From CAVQXR01 sp046330455 (GTDB taxonomy: Bacteria > Actinomycetota > Thermoleophilia > Gaiellales > Gaiellaceae), in NCBI GenBank assembly GCA_046330455.1, contig JAXLSU010000010.1, positions 62,001 to 126,000 on the forward strand: a stretch of DNA of 64,000 nucleotides, in the 5' to 3' direction. Each line of letters begins with the position of its first letter. Positions within the stretch are counted from its first letter, which is position 1. Made by a program: the position numbers and the translations under genes. Positions 56,660 to 63,242 of the stretch are shown here, in pieces. Under the pieces are notes generated by a model. It saw only the letters and a list, made by a program, of their open reading frames with translations. It was not told the DNA's origin and ran no database searches.

Positions 56660-57250
56660 CTACCGCCCTTCCACCGCCGAGCGGGCAGCCGCCTCGCCCG
56701 CTGCCGCGAACGCCCGAGCCTGCTCGAGACGAGCGTCGGCGGGATCTGCGTCTGCGAGGTTGAGCTCGACGAGCCGCGAGGCGATCTGCGCCGCGCTCGC
56801 AGCGAGGAGCGCTCCCGCGGCCGCATCACCTTCCAGGTTCGGATTTCCGTGCCGTACCACCGCCGCCCCGAGCTCTGCGATCTCCGCCGCCAGCTGCCCG
56901 ATCCGAACCGGAACGTCGGCCGCGCGCTCCTTCGCCTCCTCGACCCGGCGGCGCCTCGTCTCCTCGTCCACCGCCGTCGCCCGGCCTGCCTCGAGCACCT
57001 CGGCGTAGGCGGCCACGTCCTCGCCGGCGAGCGGGGCCGCTTGCAGGCGGAGCGCCTCGGAGCGCTCGGCCGCTGCCGGCGCCTCTTCCCAGTGGCGGTC
57101 GGAGAAACGTGCGGCCATCGTGACGAGGCCCGCCGCGAGCGCCAGGACGAGAGCCGCGACCGAGCCTCCGCTGGGTGCCGGCGTGCGCGCCGCGACGAGC
57201 TCACCGAGCTCGTCGAACCGGAGCCGCGCATAGTCGTCCGCAGAGACCAC
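56660..57250 (-). CDS. Formiminotransferase-cyclodeaminase/methenyl-THF cyclohydrolase-like (FchA-like)
   Basis: A 196-residue all-helical protein of the cyclodeaminase/cyclohydrolase family. APSGGSVAALVLALAAGLVTMAARFSD near residue 25 is the family signature, and GNPNLEGDAAAGALLAASAAQIA (about residues 130-152) the second motif with Asn and Asp. Members act on 5,10-methenyl- or 5-formimino-tetrahydrofolate. It has no formiminotransferase part, like clostridial FchA. GTG 57250 is chosen: it lies six bases after TACGAT. An ATG at 57271 would overlap the start of the divergent gene. It is divergent from pdxH with only 19 bases between starts. Confidence 0.85.
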   Translation of the reverse strand: MVSADDYARLRFDELGELVAARTPAPSGGSVAALVLALAAGLVTMAARFSDRHWEEAPAAAERSEALRLQAAPLAGEDVAAYAEVLEAGRATAVDEETRRRRVEEAKERAADVPVRIGQLAAEIAELGAAVVRHGNPNLEGDAAAGALLAASAAQIASRLVELNLADADPADARLEQARAFAAAGEAAARSAVEGR

Positions 57251-57255
57251 GGCGC

Positions 57256-57262
57256 TATCGTA
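57256..57262. promoter_or_regulatory. Shared symmetric -10 for two divergent leaderless genes
   Basis: TATCGTA reads TATCGT on the plus strand (57256-57261), eight bases before ATG 57270. It reads TACGAT on the minus strand (57262-57257), six bases before GTG 57250. One seven-base element therefore appears to serve both genes. Confidence 0.6.
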
Positions 57263-57269
57263 GGCGGCC

Positions 57270-57884
57270 ATGGACGCTCGAAGCACGATGCTCTCCGAAG
57301 AGACGGCCCAGTCCGACCCGATCGCCCGGGTCCGAGCCTGGCTGGACGAAGCGTTCGCGGCCGGGATCCCGAACGCCGAGGCGATCGCGCTCGCGACCTG
57401 CGGCACCGACGCCCGGCCGTCCGTCCGCTTCGTGCTCTGCAAGCACATCGACGAGCGCGGCTTTGTCTTCTACACGAACACCGAGAGCAGGAAGGCCGCC
57501 GAGATCGCCGCCAATGCCGAGGGAGCCCTCGCCTTCCACTGGACGGCGCTCGGGCGCCAGGCGCGCGCGACCGGCTCGCTCGAACGGGTCGCCCGGGCCG
57601 AGGCCGAGGCCTACTACCGGACGCGGCCGCTCGGAAGCCGTCTCGGGGCCTGGGCCTCGCCCCAGAGCAGGCCGATCGCGTCGCGCGCCGTGCTCGAGCA
57701 GCTCTGGCACGACGCAGCGTCCCGGTTCGAGAGCGGGGAGCCGCCGCTCCCGCCGCACTGGGGCGGTTACCGCCTCGTGCCTCGCGAGCTCGAGCTGTGG
57801 GAGCATCGCGACAGCCGGCTCCACGACCGGCTCCACTACACGAGGGCCGCGGACGGCTGGACGCGCGTGCGCCTCGCACCGTGA
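57270..57884 (+). CDS. pdxH: Pyridoxamine 5'-phosphate oxidase
   Basis: A 204-residue FMN enzyme oxidising pyridoxamine/pyridoxine phosphate to PLP. ARPSVRFVLCKHIDERGFVFYTNTESRKAAEIAANA (about 49-84) holds the FMN-binding Arg/Lys and Ser/Arg residues. FHWTALGRQARATGSLERV, YYRTRPLGSRLGAWASPQS and LWEHRDSRLHDRLHYTRA complete the site, including the C-terminal Arg-Leu-His motif. Length and order are typical. ATG 57270 stands eight bases after TATCGT, without a ribosome site. Pairing with a folate enzyme may reflect one-carbon/PLP metabolism. Confidence 0.94.
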   Translation: MDARSTMLSEETAQSDPIARVRAWLDEAFAAGIPNAEAIALATCGTDARPSVRFVLCKHIDERGFVFYTNTESRKAAEIAANAEGALAFHWTALGRQARATGSLERVARAEAEAYYRTRPLGSRLGAWASPQSRPIASRAVLEQLWHDAASRFESGEPPLPPHWGGYRLVPRELELWEHRDSRLHDRLHYTRAADGWTRVRLAP

Positions 57885-57900
57885 CCCGGACGTAGGGGCG

Positions 57901-58212
57901 CTAGAAGAACAGCTCCTTGAGCTTGAGGGCCTGGCCCATGTCGCCCTCGATCTTGATCCGGCCCATCATGAAGGCCGCCGCCGGGCTCTGCTCCCCCCGG
58001 AGGAGCCTGAGGAACGTCTCCTCTCTCATGCGCAGCACGGTCTCCGCCGCGTGGTCGCCCTCCGCGACGCTCAGGACGCCGTCGGCGACCGACACGACCC
58101 AGCTTCCGGCGCCGGCGATGTCGAACCGGTACGAGAGCGTCTGGCCCTCGAGCCGCGAGGTGTCGAGACGCGTGTCGAGCGTCCCGAAGAACTCACGTGC
58201 GGTATCGGACAT
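57901..58212 (-). CDS. SCP2 sterol-binding-type domain protein
   Basis: A 103-residue stand-alone SCP2-like domain. LSYRFDIAGAGSWVVSVADGVLSVAEGDHAAETVLRM forms the beta sheet (about 27-62) and GRIKIEGDMGQALKLKELF is the C-terminal family signature. Such domains bind long-chain acyl or sterol-like lipids; in actinobacteria they are often attached to or near acyl-CoA enzymes. ATG 58212 starts at the domain and a long open frame upstream is antisense-like filler over the transporter. It lies 38 bases after the MFS gene on the same strand. Confidence 0.85.
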   Translation of the reverse strand: MSDTAREFFGTLDTRLDTSRLEGQTLSYRFDIAGAGSWVVSVADGVLSVAEGDHAAETVLRMREETFLRLLRGEQSPAAAFMMGRIKIEGDMGQALKLKELFF

Positions 58213-58250
58213 CTGCTCTCCTCCGCAGTCGCTCGCAACCGGCGAACCTG

Positions 58251-59447
58251 TCAGGTCGTCGCTGGTGCCCTTTCTAGCATCCGGCTCCGCCGTTCGCTCG
58301 GCAGGGCCAGCGCGAGCACCGCACCGAGCGCGGGCCCTGCGGCCGCGGCGAGGATGGCAGCCTGAAGGTCGATGGAGTCGGCGAGACCGCCGAGCGCGAT
58401 CGCGAAGATCCCGCCCAGCCCGATCGCGAGCCCGATCGAGAGCCCCGAGGCGAGGGCGATGCGGCTCGGCAGGTACTCCTGGCTCAACACCGTCGTAACG
58501 CCGAACGTCCCGACGACACAGGCCCCGGCGGCCGCGATCGCGACGATGCCGATCGCGCCGCCGACGAGCGCGTAGACAAGCACGAGCGGCACCGAGAGCG
58601 CGAGGCTCGCAATGATCACCGGCTTGCGACCGAGTCGGTCGGCCAGAGGCCCGCCGACGAGCGTCCCGATCGCACCGGCGCCGAGGAACACGAAGGCGAG
58701 CATCGTCGCCCAGGACGGGCTGCGTCCGAGCGAGACCTCGTAGAGCGGCACGAACGTGAACAGGCCGTAATGTGCCGCGCTGCGCAGGGCGACGACGACC
58801 TGGAGCAGGGAGAAGGCGCCGAGACGATCGGGGAGGTCGGAGAAGCGGCTCGTACGTGTTCCGGTGACGTCGAACTGCCCCAGATAGCGTCGCTCGGCGA
58901 GCAGAACCGCTGCGGCCGCCACGCCGGGCACGGCGAGCAGAAGCCCGCCGTTCAGGCCGAGCGCCTCGAGCAGCAGGCCGCCGACGAGCGGCCCCAGCGC
59001 GAAGCCCACGTTGCCGCCGACCGAGAAGAACGCCATCCCGCTCGCGCGACGATCGCCGCTCACGAAGCTCGCGAGCTTCGATCCCTCCGGATGGTAGGCG
59101 GCGACCCCGAGACCCGAGACGAGCACGCAGACGAGCAGCGCCGGGTAGCTCGGCGCCACCGAGGCCAGAGCGACTCCCGTGCCCCCGAGCAGCACGCCCA
59201 CGGGAAGGAGCCAGAGCGCGCCGCGCCGATCCGAGACGAGGCCGAAAGCGGGCTGGACGAGCGAGGAGGCGGCGGTGGCGACCATGACGACGACGCCGGC
59301 GAGCATGTTCGAGAGCCCGAGTCTCGGCACGAGGAAGACGAGCAGGGCCGGTACCGCCCCCTGCCCGAAGTCGGTCGCCATGTGCCCGGCCGAGAGAAGC
59401 GCCATCCCGCGCCTGTCCACACCGGCAGCAGGGGAGCGCCCGACCAC
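58251..59447 (-). CDS. MFS transporter, fosmidomycin-resistance (Fsr)-like
   Basis: A 398-residue transporter with about twelve membrane segments. AGHMATDFGQGAVPALLVFLVPRLG opens helix 1, SDRRGALWLLPVG is the helix 2-3 loop, and AYHPEGSKLASFVSGDRRASGMAFFSVGGNVGFALGP (about 115-152) matches the HPE/GGNxGxALGP region of Fsr-type exporters. GPLADRLGRKPVI is the second A-motif. GTG 59447 is preferred because TATGCT lies seven bases before it; an ATG at 59459 sits inside that -10 element. The substrate is unknown; drug or metabolite export is likely. Confidence 0.85.
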   Translation of the reverse strand: MVGRSPAAGVDRRGMALLSAGHMATDFGQGAVPALLVFLVPRLGLSNMLAGVVVMVATAASSLVQPAFGLVSDRRGALWLLPVGVLLGGTGVALASVAPSYPALLVCVLVSGLGVAAYHPEGSKLASFVSGDRRASGMAFFSVGGNVGFALGPLVGGLLLEALGLNGGLLLAVPGVAAAAVLLAERRYLGQFDVTGTRTSRFSDLPDRLGAFSLLQVVVALRSAAHYGLFTFVPLYEVSLGRSPSWATMLAFVFLGAGAIGTLVGGPLADRLGRKPVIIASLALSVPLVLVYALVGGAIGIVAIAAAGACVVGTFGVTTVLSQEYLPSRIALASGLSIGLAIGLGGIFAIALGGLADSIDLQAAILAAAAGPALGAVLALALPSERRSRMLERAPATT

Positions 59448-59454
59448 GAGGCTG

Positions 59455-59460
59455 AGCATA
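59455..59460 (-). promoter_or_regulatory. -10 element, leaderless start
   Basis: Minus-strand TATGCT, seven bases, GTG 59447. The ATG that begins inside the hexamer would lie upstream of the predicted transcript start. Confidence 0.45.
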
Positions 59461-59507
59461 ACGCCGGCGGCTCGGACCCCTCTGGCCTACCGTGACGATA
59501 CGCGCGC

Positions 59508-59530
59508 AGCCCTCCCTGATCGGGAGGGCT
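59508..59530. promoter_or_regulatory. Operator-like 9-bp inverted repeat upstream of the MFS gene
   Basis: AGCCCTCCC-TGATC-GGGAGGGCT is a perfect 9-bp inverted repeat with a five-base centre, 48 bases upstream of the MFS -10 and without T runs. It could be a regulator site. The rest of the 59531-59676 stretch is GC-rich with small hairpins and no gene that I recognise. Confidence 0.45.
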
Positions 59531-59695
59531 TCGGGCTGGGAGAGGAAGTCCCCGCCGCCAGGGCGACGGGTGGAGGACGGGGCGCTGCCGGGCGCATCAC
59601 CGTCTGTCCCCGGTATCGGCCGGTAGCGCCCCCGGCTTGAGCGCGGGTCGTGACCCGGCACCGCAAGGGTGGCGGTTACGATGGCTCGCGAGCCG

Positions 59696-61192
59696 ATGGA
59701 GATCGCCGTCACCACCGCCGAGGCCGAGGCCGTCGAGGCAGACGTCCTCGCCGTCGCCGTGCCCGAGCCCGTACGGCTGACCGGCACGGCGGCCCGTCTC
59801 GACGGGCTGCTCGGTGGTCGCCTCGCCCGGCTCGTGGACGACCACGAGATCCGCGGCACGACCGGAAGCGTCACGGTGGTCCACACACACGGCGAGCTCG
59901 GGGCTCATCGGATCGCGCTCGTCGGGATCGGCAAGGAAGGCTCGCTCGATGCAGACTCGGTCCGCACCGCAGCGGCCCGGGTCGCCGAGCGGACGGGCAC
60001 GTTCGGGGCCGGCAGGATTGCCTGGGCGCTCGGCGAGCCTCTTCCCTCGACAGCGGCCGAGCAGGCGCGGGCGCTCGTCGACGGGACCGTGCTCGCCTCC
60101 TTCGACCCCGGTTGCCGGAAGACCGGCGAGCGAGAGCGTGCTGCCGTCACCGCCCTCCTGCTCGCCGGACCGGAGGCGATCGAGACCCCCGCGCGGCGCC
60201 AGGCCGTCGTCTCCGGCTGGACGAACCGCGCCCGCGAGCTCGTGGACGCACCCGCGAACGAGCTGTCGCCGGCCGCTCTTGCCGAGCAGGCTGCCGGGAT
60301 TGCCGCGGTCCTCGACGGCGTTCGCTTCGAGGCGATGGACGGCGAGGAGATCCGGGCGGCGGGCATGGGCGCCCTTGCCGCCGTCGCGCAGGGAAGCTCG
60401 GCCGACGCGCGGCTGATCCGGCTCGAGTACGAGCCTCCCGGCACATCCTCCGACACGGTGCTGTGTCTCGTCGGCAAGGCGATCACGTTCGACTCGGGCG
60501 GCCTCTCGCTGAAGCCCGCAGCCCGGATGGACGAGATGAAAGGGGACATGGCCGGCGGCGCCGCTGCGATCTGCGGGCTCGCGGCGATTGCCGAGCTCGG
60601 GCTTCCGCTCCGCGTCCATGCCGTCGTTCCCGCCTGCGAGAACATGCCCGGCGGCGGCTCGTTCAGGCCGGGGGACATCGTCACGGCGCTGAACGGCACG
60701 ACGATCGAGGTGACGAACACGGACGCCGAGGGCCGCCTCGTGCTCGCGGACGCCCTCGTCGAGGCGCGCCGGCGCGGCGGCACCCATCTGCTCGACCTGG
60801 CGACACTGACCGGGGGCGTCACCGTTGCGCTCGGGGACTTCTACGCCGGCCTGATGGCGAACGACGATCAGTGGCGGGAGTCCGTTCGAACCGCCGCCGA
60901 GCGCAGCGGGGACCACGCCTGGCCGCTTCCACTCCATGCGACGTACCGGCGGATCTACCGTTCGACCATCGCGGACGTCAAGAACTCGTCCACGTGGCGC
61001 CAGGCGGTGCCCCTCTACGCCGGGATGTTCCTCCAGGAGTTCGCCGGCGACGGCCCGTGGGCGCACCTCGACATCGCCGGGACCGCACATCTCTCGCGGG
61101 GCCGCGGCGACTACTACACGAAGCCCGGGGCGACCGGGTACGGCGTCCGGCTGATCGCCGCGCTCGCCGAGCAGCTCACCGGCGAGGCCTGA
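59696..61192 (+). CDS. pepA: Leucyl aminopeptidase (M17, PepA)
   Basis: A 498-residue cytosolic zinc exopeptidase. The N-terminal macro-like domain runs to about residue 160. The catalytic domain has GKAITFDSGGLSLKP (Lys and Asp metal ligands), MKGDMAGGAA (Lys and Asp), NTDAEGRLVLADAL (Asp, Glu and Arg) and LATLTGGVTVALG. DIAGTAHLSRGRGDYYTKPGATGYGVR closes the C-terminus (about 455-482). All metal ligands are present. ATG 59696 lies 13 bases after TACGAT (59677-59682), so a leader of about six bases is predicted; ATG 59681 and GTG 59669 are in frame but overlap or precede that element. Confidence 0.93.
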   Translation: MEIAVTTAEAEAVEADVLAVAVPEPVRLTGTAARLDGLLGGRLARLVDDHEIRGTTGSVTVVHTHGELGAHRIALVGIGKEGSLDADSVRTAAARVAERTGTFGAGRIAWALGEPLPSTAAEQARALVDGTVLASFDPGCRKTGERERAAVTALLLAGPEAIETPARRQAVVSGWTNRARELVDAPANELSPAALAEQAAGIAAVLDGVRFEAMDGEEIRAAGMGALAAVAQGSSADARLIRLEYEPPGTSSDTVLCLVGKAITFDSGGLSLKPAARMDEMKGDMAGGAAAICGLAAIAELGLPLRVHAVVPACENMPGGGSFRPGDIVTALNGTTIEVTNTDAEGRLVLADALVEARRRGGTHLLDLATLTGGVTVALGDFYAGLMANDDQWRESVRTAAERSGDHAWPLPLHATYRRIYRSTIADVKNSSTWRQAVPLYAGMFLQEFAGDGPWAHLDIAGTAHLSRGRGDYYTKPGATGYGVRLIAALAEQLTGEA

Positions 61193-61215
61193 CGCCCTCC
61201 CTGCGAGCTGTCCCG

Positions 61216-61221
61216 TAGGCT
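61216..61221 (+). promoter_or_regulatory. -10 element, leaderless start
   Basis: TAGGCT, six bases, GTG 61228; identical hexamer and spacing to the hbd gene. Confidence 0.55.
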
Positions 61222-61227
61222 GTCGGC

Positions 61228-61641
61228 GTGCCTCGCGGGCCGCTTCCGCCCGAGCTCGAGCGATTCCTGGCTGCGCCGCGCCCGGCCGTCGTCTCGACGC
61301 TGACCGCCGATGGAAGCCCCGTCACAACGCCGACCTGGTACGAGTGGACGGGAGCGCATCTCGTGCTGGTGATGGACAGAAACGGCCGGCGCGTCGGGAA
61401 CCTACGCCGCGATCCCCGCGTCGGGCTCACGGTGCTCGACGACGACTGGTACAGGCACCTCTCGCTTCTCGGGCGGACAATCGAGATTCGCGACGATCCC
61501 GACCTCGCCGACGTCGATCGCCTCGCGGAGCGGTACTGGGGGCACGCGTACGAGCCCCGGGACTGGAAGAGCGTGACCGTGACCGTCGAGGTCGAGCGCT
61601 GGCACACCTACGGCAGCCCCGGCGAGTCTGCACCCCCGTAG
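61228..61641 (+). CDS. Pyridoxamine-oxidase-fold / F420- or flavin-dependent protein
   Basis: A 137-residue split-barrel protein. AAPRPAVVSTLTADGSPVTTPTWYEW is the family opening (about residues 14-39). VMDRNGRRVGNLRRDPRVGLTVLD supplies the cofactor-phosphate Arg/Lys side and WKSVTVTVEVERWHTYG the C-terminal strand. The pattern is that of actinobacterial PPOX-class proteins that bind F420, FMN or heme; it cannot be decided here. GTG 61228 is leaderless by position. Its TAG stop lies inside the first copy of a hairpin repeat. Confidence 0.82.
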   Translation: MPRGPLPPELERFLAAPRPAVVSTLTADGSPVTTPTWYEWTGAHLVLVMDRNGRRVGNLRRDPRVGLTVLDDDWYRHLSLLGRTIEIRDDPDLADVDRLAERYWGHAYEPRDWKSVTVTVEVERWHTYGSPGESAPP

Positions 61642-61706
61642 GGGCCGGACCTCATCCGGCCCGCTACCAGACGCCGCCTCCCGTAGGGGCCGCTCATCCG
61701 GCCCGC
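61635..61706. repeat. Two direct hairpin repeats between convergent genes
   Basis: CCCGTAGGGGCC...CTCATCCGGCCCGC occurs at 61635-61664 and again at 61680-61706, three bases shorter. Each can fold (GGGCCGGA / TCCGGCCC in the first; GGGCCG / CGGCCC in the second). Together they fill the 74-base gap and probably end transcription from both sides. They look like REP-type elements. Confidence 0.75.
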
Positions 61707-61715
61707 CGCCGCACG

Positions 61716-63023
61716 CTACGAGACGAGCTCGACGGTCGTGTAGCACAGCGGCGCTTCGCCCACGTTCGTCAGCTCGTGCACGAGCAGCTCGCCCGGCCCG
61801 AGCTCGTGGAACGTGACCTCGCCCGGTGCGTCCTCGCCGGTCAGGACCTCGCCGTCGAGCGTCCGCACCCGCCAGCGCCCGCCGGACTCGCAGCGGTAGA
61901 AGTACGTCGTCCGGTGGCAGTGGAACGGGGTGCGCTCCCCGGGGCCGAGGGTGATGTCCCAGACCCGGACGCGATCGTTCTCGAAGAGCAGTGCGCTTCC
62001 GACGACGTAGTTCGTCGAAGCCCGCTCGAGCTCGCCGGGCTCGACGCCCGTGAGCGGGCTCCCAGGGCGAGAAGCCGGAATGCCGGGAGCCGGAGCAGCC
62101 GCGCGGGCCTGCCCGAGGATCCAACCCTCGACCCTCGCTTCCGGCGAGCCGTCCTCACCGGGCTCACGACGGCCGAGCACGACTGCGAGCATCCCCACGA
62201 GCCCGGCGACGGCGTCGAACCTGTCCTCCCCGTCCGGCTCGCTGCCGAACCCGTCCTCGAGCTCTGCGACGAGCCCGCGGCCGGCCTCGATGCCGGCCGT
62301 GCGAAACCACGCCAGCACGCCGGCCGCGGCGGCGCGCCGCCGCTCCTGCAGCCGCTTGCCGCCCGTGAACCCGACGAGCCCGTAGTACTCGGTCGGGTAC
62401 GTCTCCGCGATGACGACGTCGTTTCCCTCGACGAACTCGGTGAGGGACCCGTGGAACGGCCAGATCGCGACACCGCCGGAGCGCCCGCGCAGGGCCGGGA
62501 CGAGCACGTCGCGCCAGCCGGAGAGCGCCGCCTTCCCGACCTGGTTGCCGCCCAGCGTCCAGAAGAGCGGGCAGGCAGGGCGTCGCGTCGACGTCTGACG
62601 CTCACAGGCCCGGCGCAGATCGCCGAGCGCCGCTACTCCGAGCCCGTTGCAGAGGTGCTGCTGCCTCGTACCGCCGGGCCGGAGCGGGTAGAACGGCCGG
62701 CGTACGGAGATCTGCTCACGACGCTCGGCGACGTTGGCGAACTCCGACCAGTCGCGAAGACCGAATCGGTCGCGCAGGAACGCGACGAAGTCCCGGATCC
62801 CGGCACGCTCCGCGTAGGCGATCGGGACACCGATCGGGAAATCGAACCCCACGAGCACCGGAGTCGCGTCGCCCCGGAGTCGCGTGAGGAGCGTGCCCGA
62901 GTCGCCCACCGGCTCCGGGGTACCGACCGTGTACCGGTCACCGTCGAGGCGAGCGGTCGCGAGCCACCGCTTGCGCGGCTCGAGGCTCCAGTCTGCGTGG
63001 GCGACGATCGCCGGCCGTGGCAC
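61716..63023 (-). CDS. DUF429-like / cupin fusion protein
   Basis: A 435-residue protein. Residues 1-310 begin VPRPAIVAHADWSLEPRKRW and contain VLVGFDFPIGVPIAYA, AETYPTEYYGLVGFTGGKR and DGEDRFDAVAGLVGMLAVVLG. These recall the GxDxPLG and DxxDAxxxAxxA pattern of DUF429, a predicted RNase-H-fold family. Residues 335-435 are a cupin: WDITLGPGERTPFHCHRTTYFY with the His-x-His, GDEVLT-like turns, and LLVHELTNVGEAPLCYTTVEL. GTG 63023 is chosen because TACGGT lies seven bases before it (63036-63031); a longer frame has only Arg-rich additions. Function unknown. The family match is from motif memory, so the name is tentative. Confidence 0.6.
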   Translation of the reverse strand: MPRPAIVAHADWSLEPRKRWLATARLDGDRYTVGTPEPVGDSGTLLTRLRGDATPVLVGFDFPIGVPIAYAERAGIRDFVAFLRDRFGLRDWSEFANVAERREQISVRRPFYPLRPGGTRQQHLCNGLGVAALGDLRRACERQTSTRRPACPLFWTLGGNQVGKAALSGWRDVLVPALRGRSGGVAIWPFHGSLTEFVEGNDVVIAETYPTEYYGLVGFTGGKRLQERRRAAAAGVLAWFRTAGIEAGRGLVAELEDGFGSEPDGEDRFDAVAGLVGMLAVVLGRREPGEDGSPEARVEGWILGQARAAAPAPGIPASRPGSPLTGVEPGELERASTNYVVGSALLFENDRVRVWDITLGPGERTPFHCHRTTYFYRCESGGRWRVRTLDGEVLTGEDAPGEVTFHELGPGELLVHELTNVGEAPLCYTTVELVS

Positions 63024-63030
63024 GGGACGA

Positions 63031-63036
63031 ACCGTA
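63031..63036 (-). promoter_or_regulatory. -10 element, leaderless start
   Basis: Minus-strand TACGGT, seven bases, GTG 63023. The remaining gap to 63242 shows one open minus-strand frame from GTG 63223 that runs into the DUF429-like gene and has no recognisable motif. Confidence 0.5.
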
Positions 63037-63242
63037 CTCGCACCTCGCCGGGCGGGTCGTTGCGGACGACCGTCTCGCCGGCCCACTCACCTTCCGCCGT
63101 GGCGACGGGCAAGGAGACGGGGGCGGCCTCTCCCGCGCGCAACGGTGCCCTCTCGCACGAATCGCGGGCAGGAGGCGCACGAACCACACCCCGGTACCAG
63201 GCACCGCAGCCCGTGGCCGCCACCCGCTCGATCCGCTCGGCG

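Noticed and set aside
59560..59600. GAGAGGAAGTCC resembles the start of bacterial RNase P RNA
   Set aside because: The remaining conserved blocks are absent and only about 100 bases separate it from the next gene, far too short for RNase P RNA.
63024..63242. A separate small gene from GTG 63223 on the minus strand
   Set aside because: The frame runs through the start of the DUF429-like gene in another frame, has no ribosome site or -10 at leaderless distance, and shows no recognisable motif.
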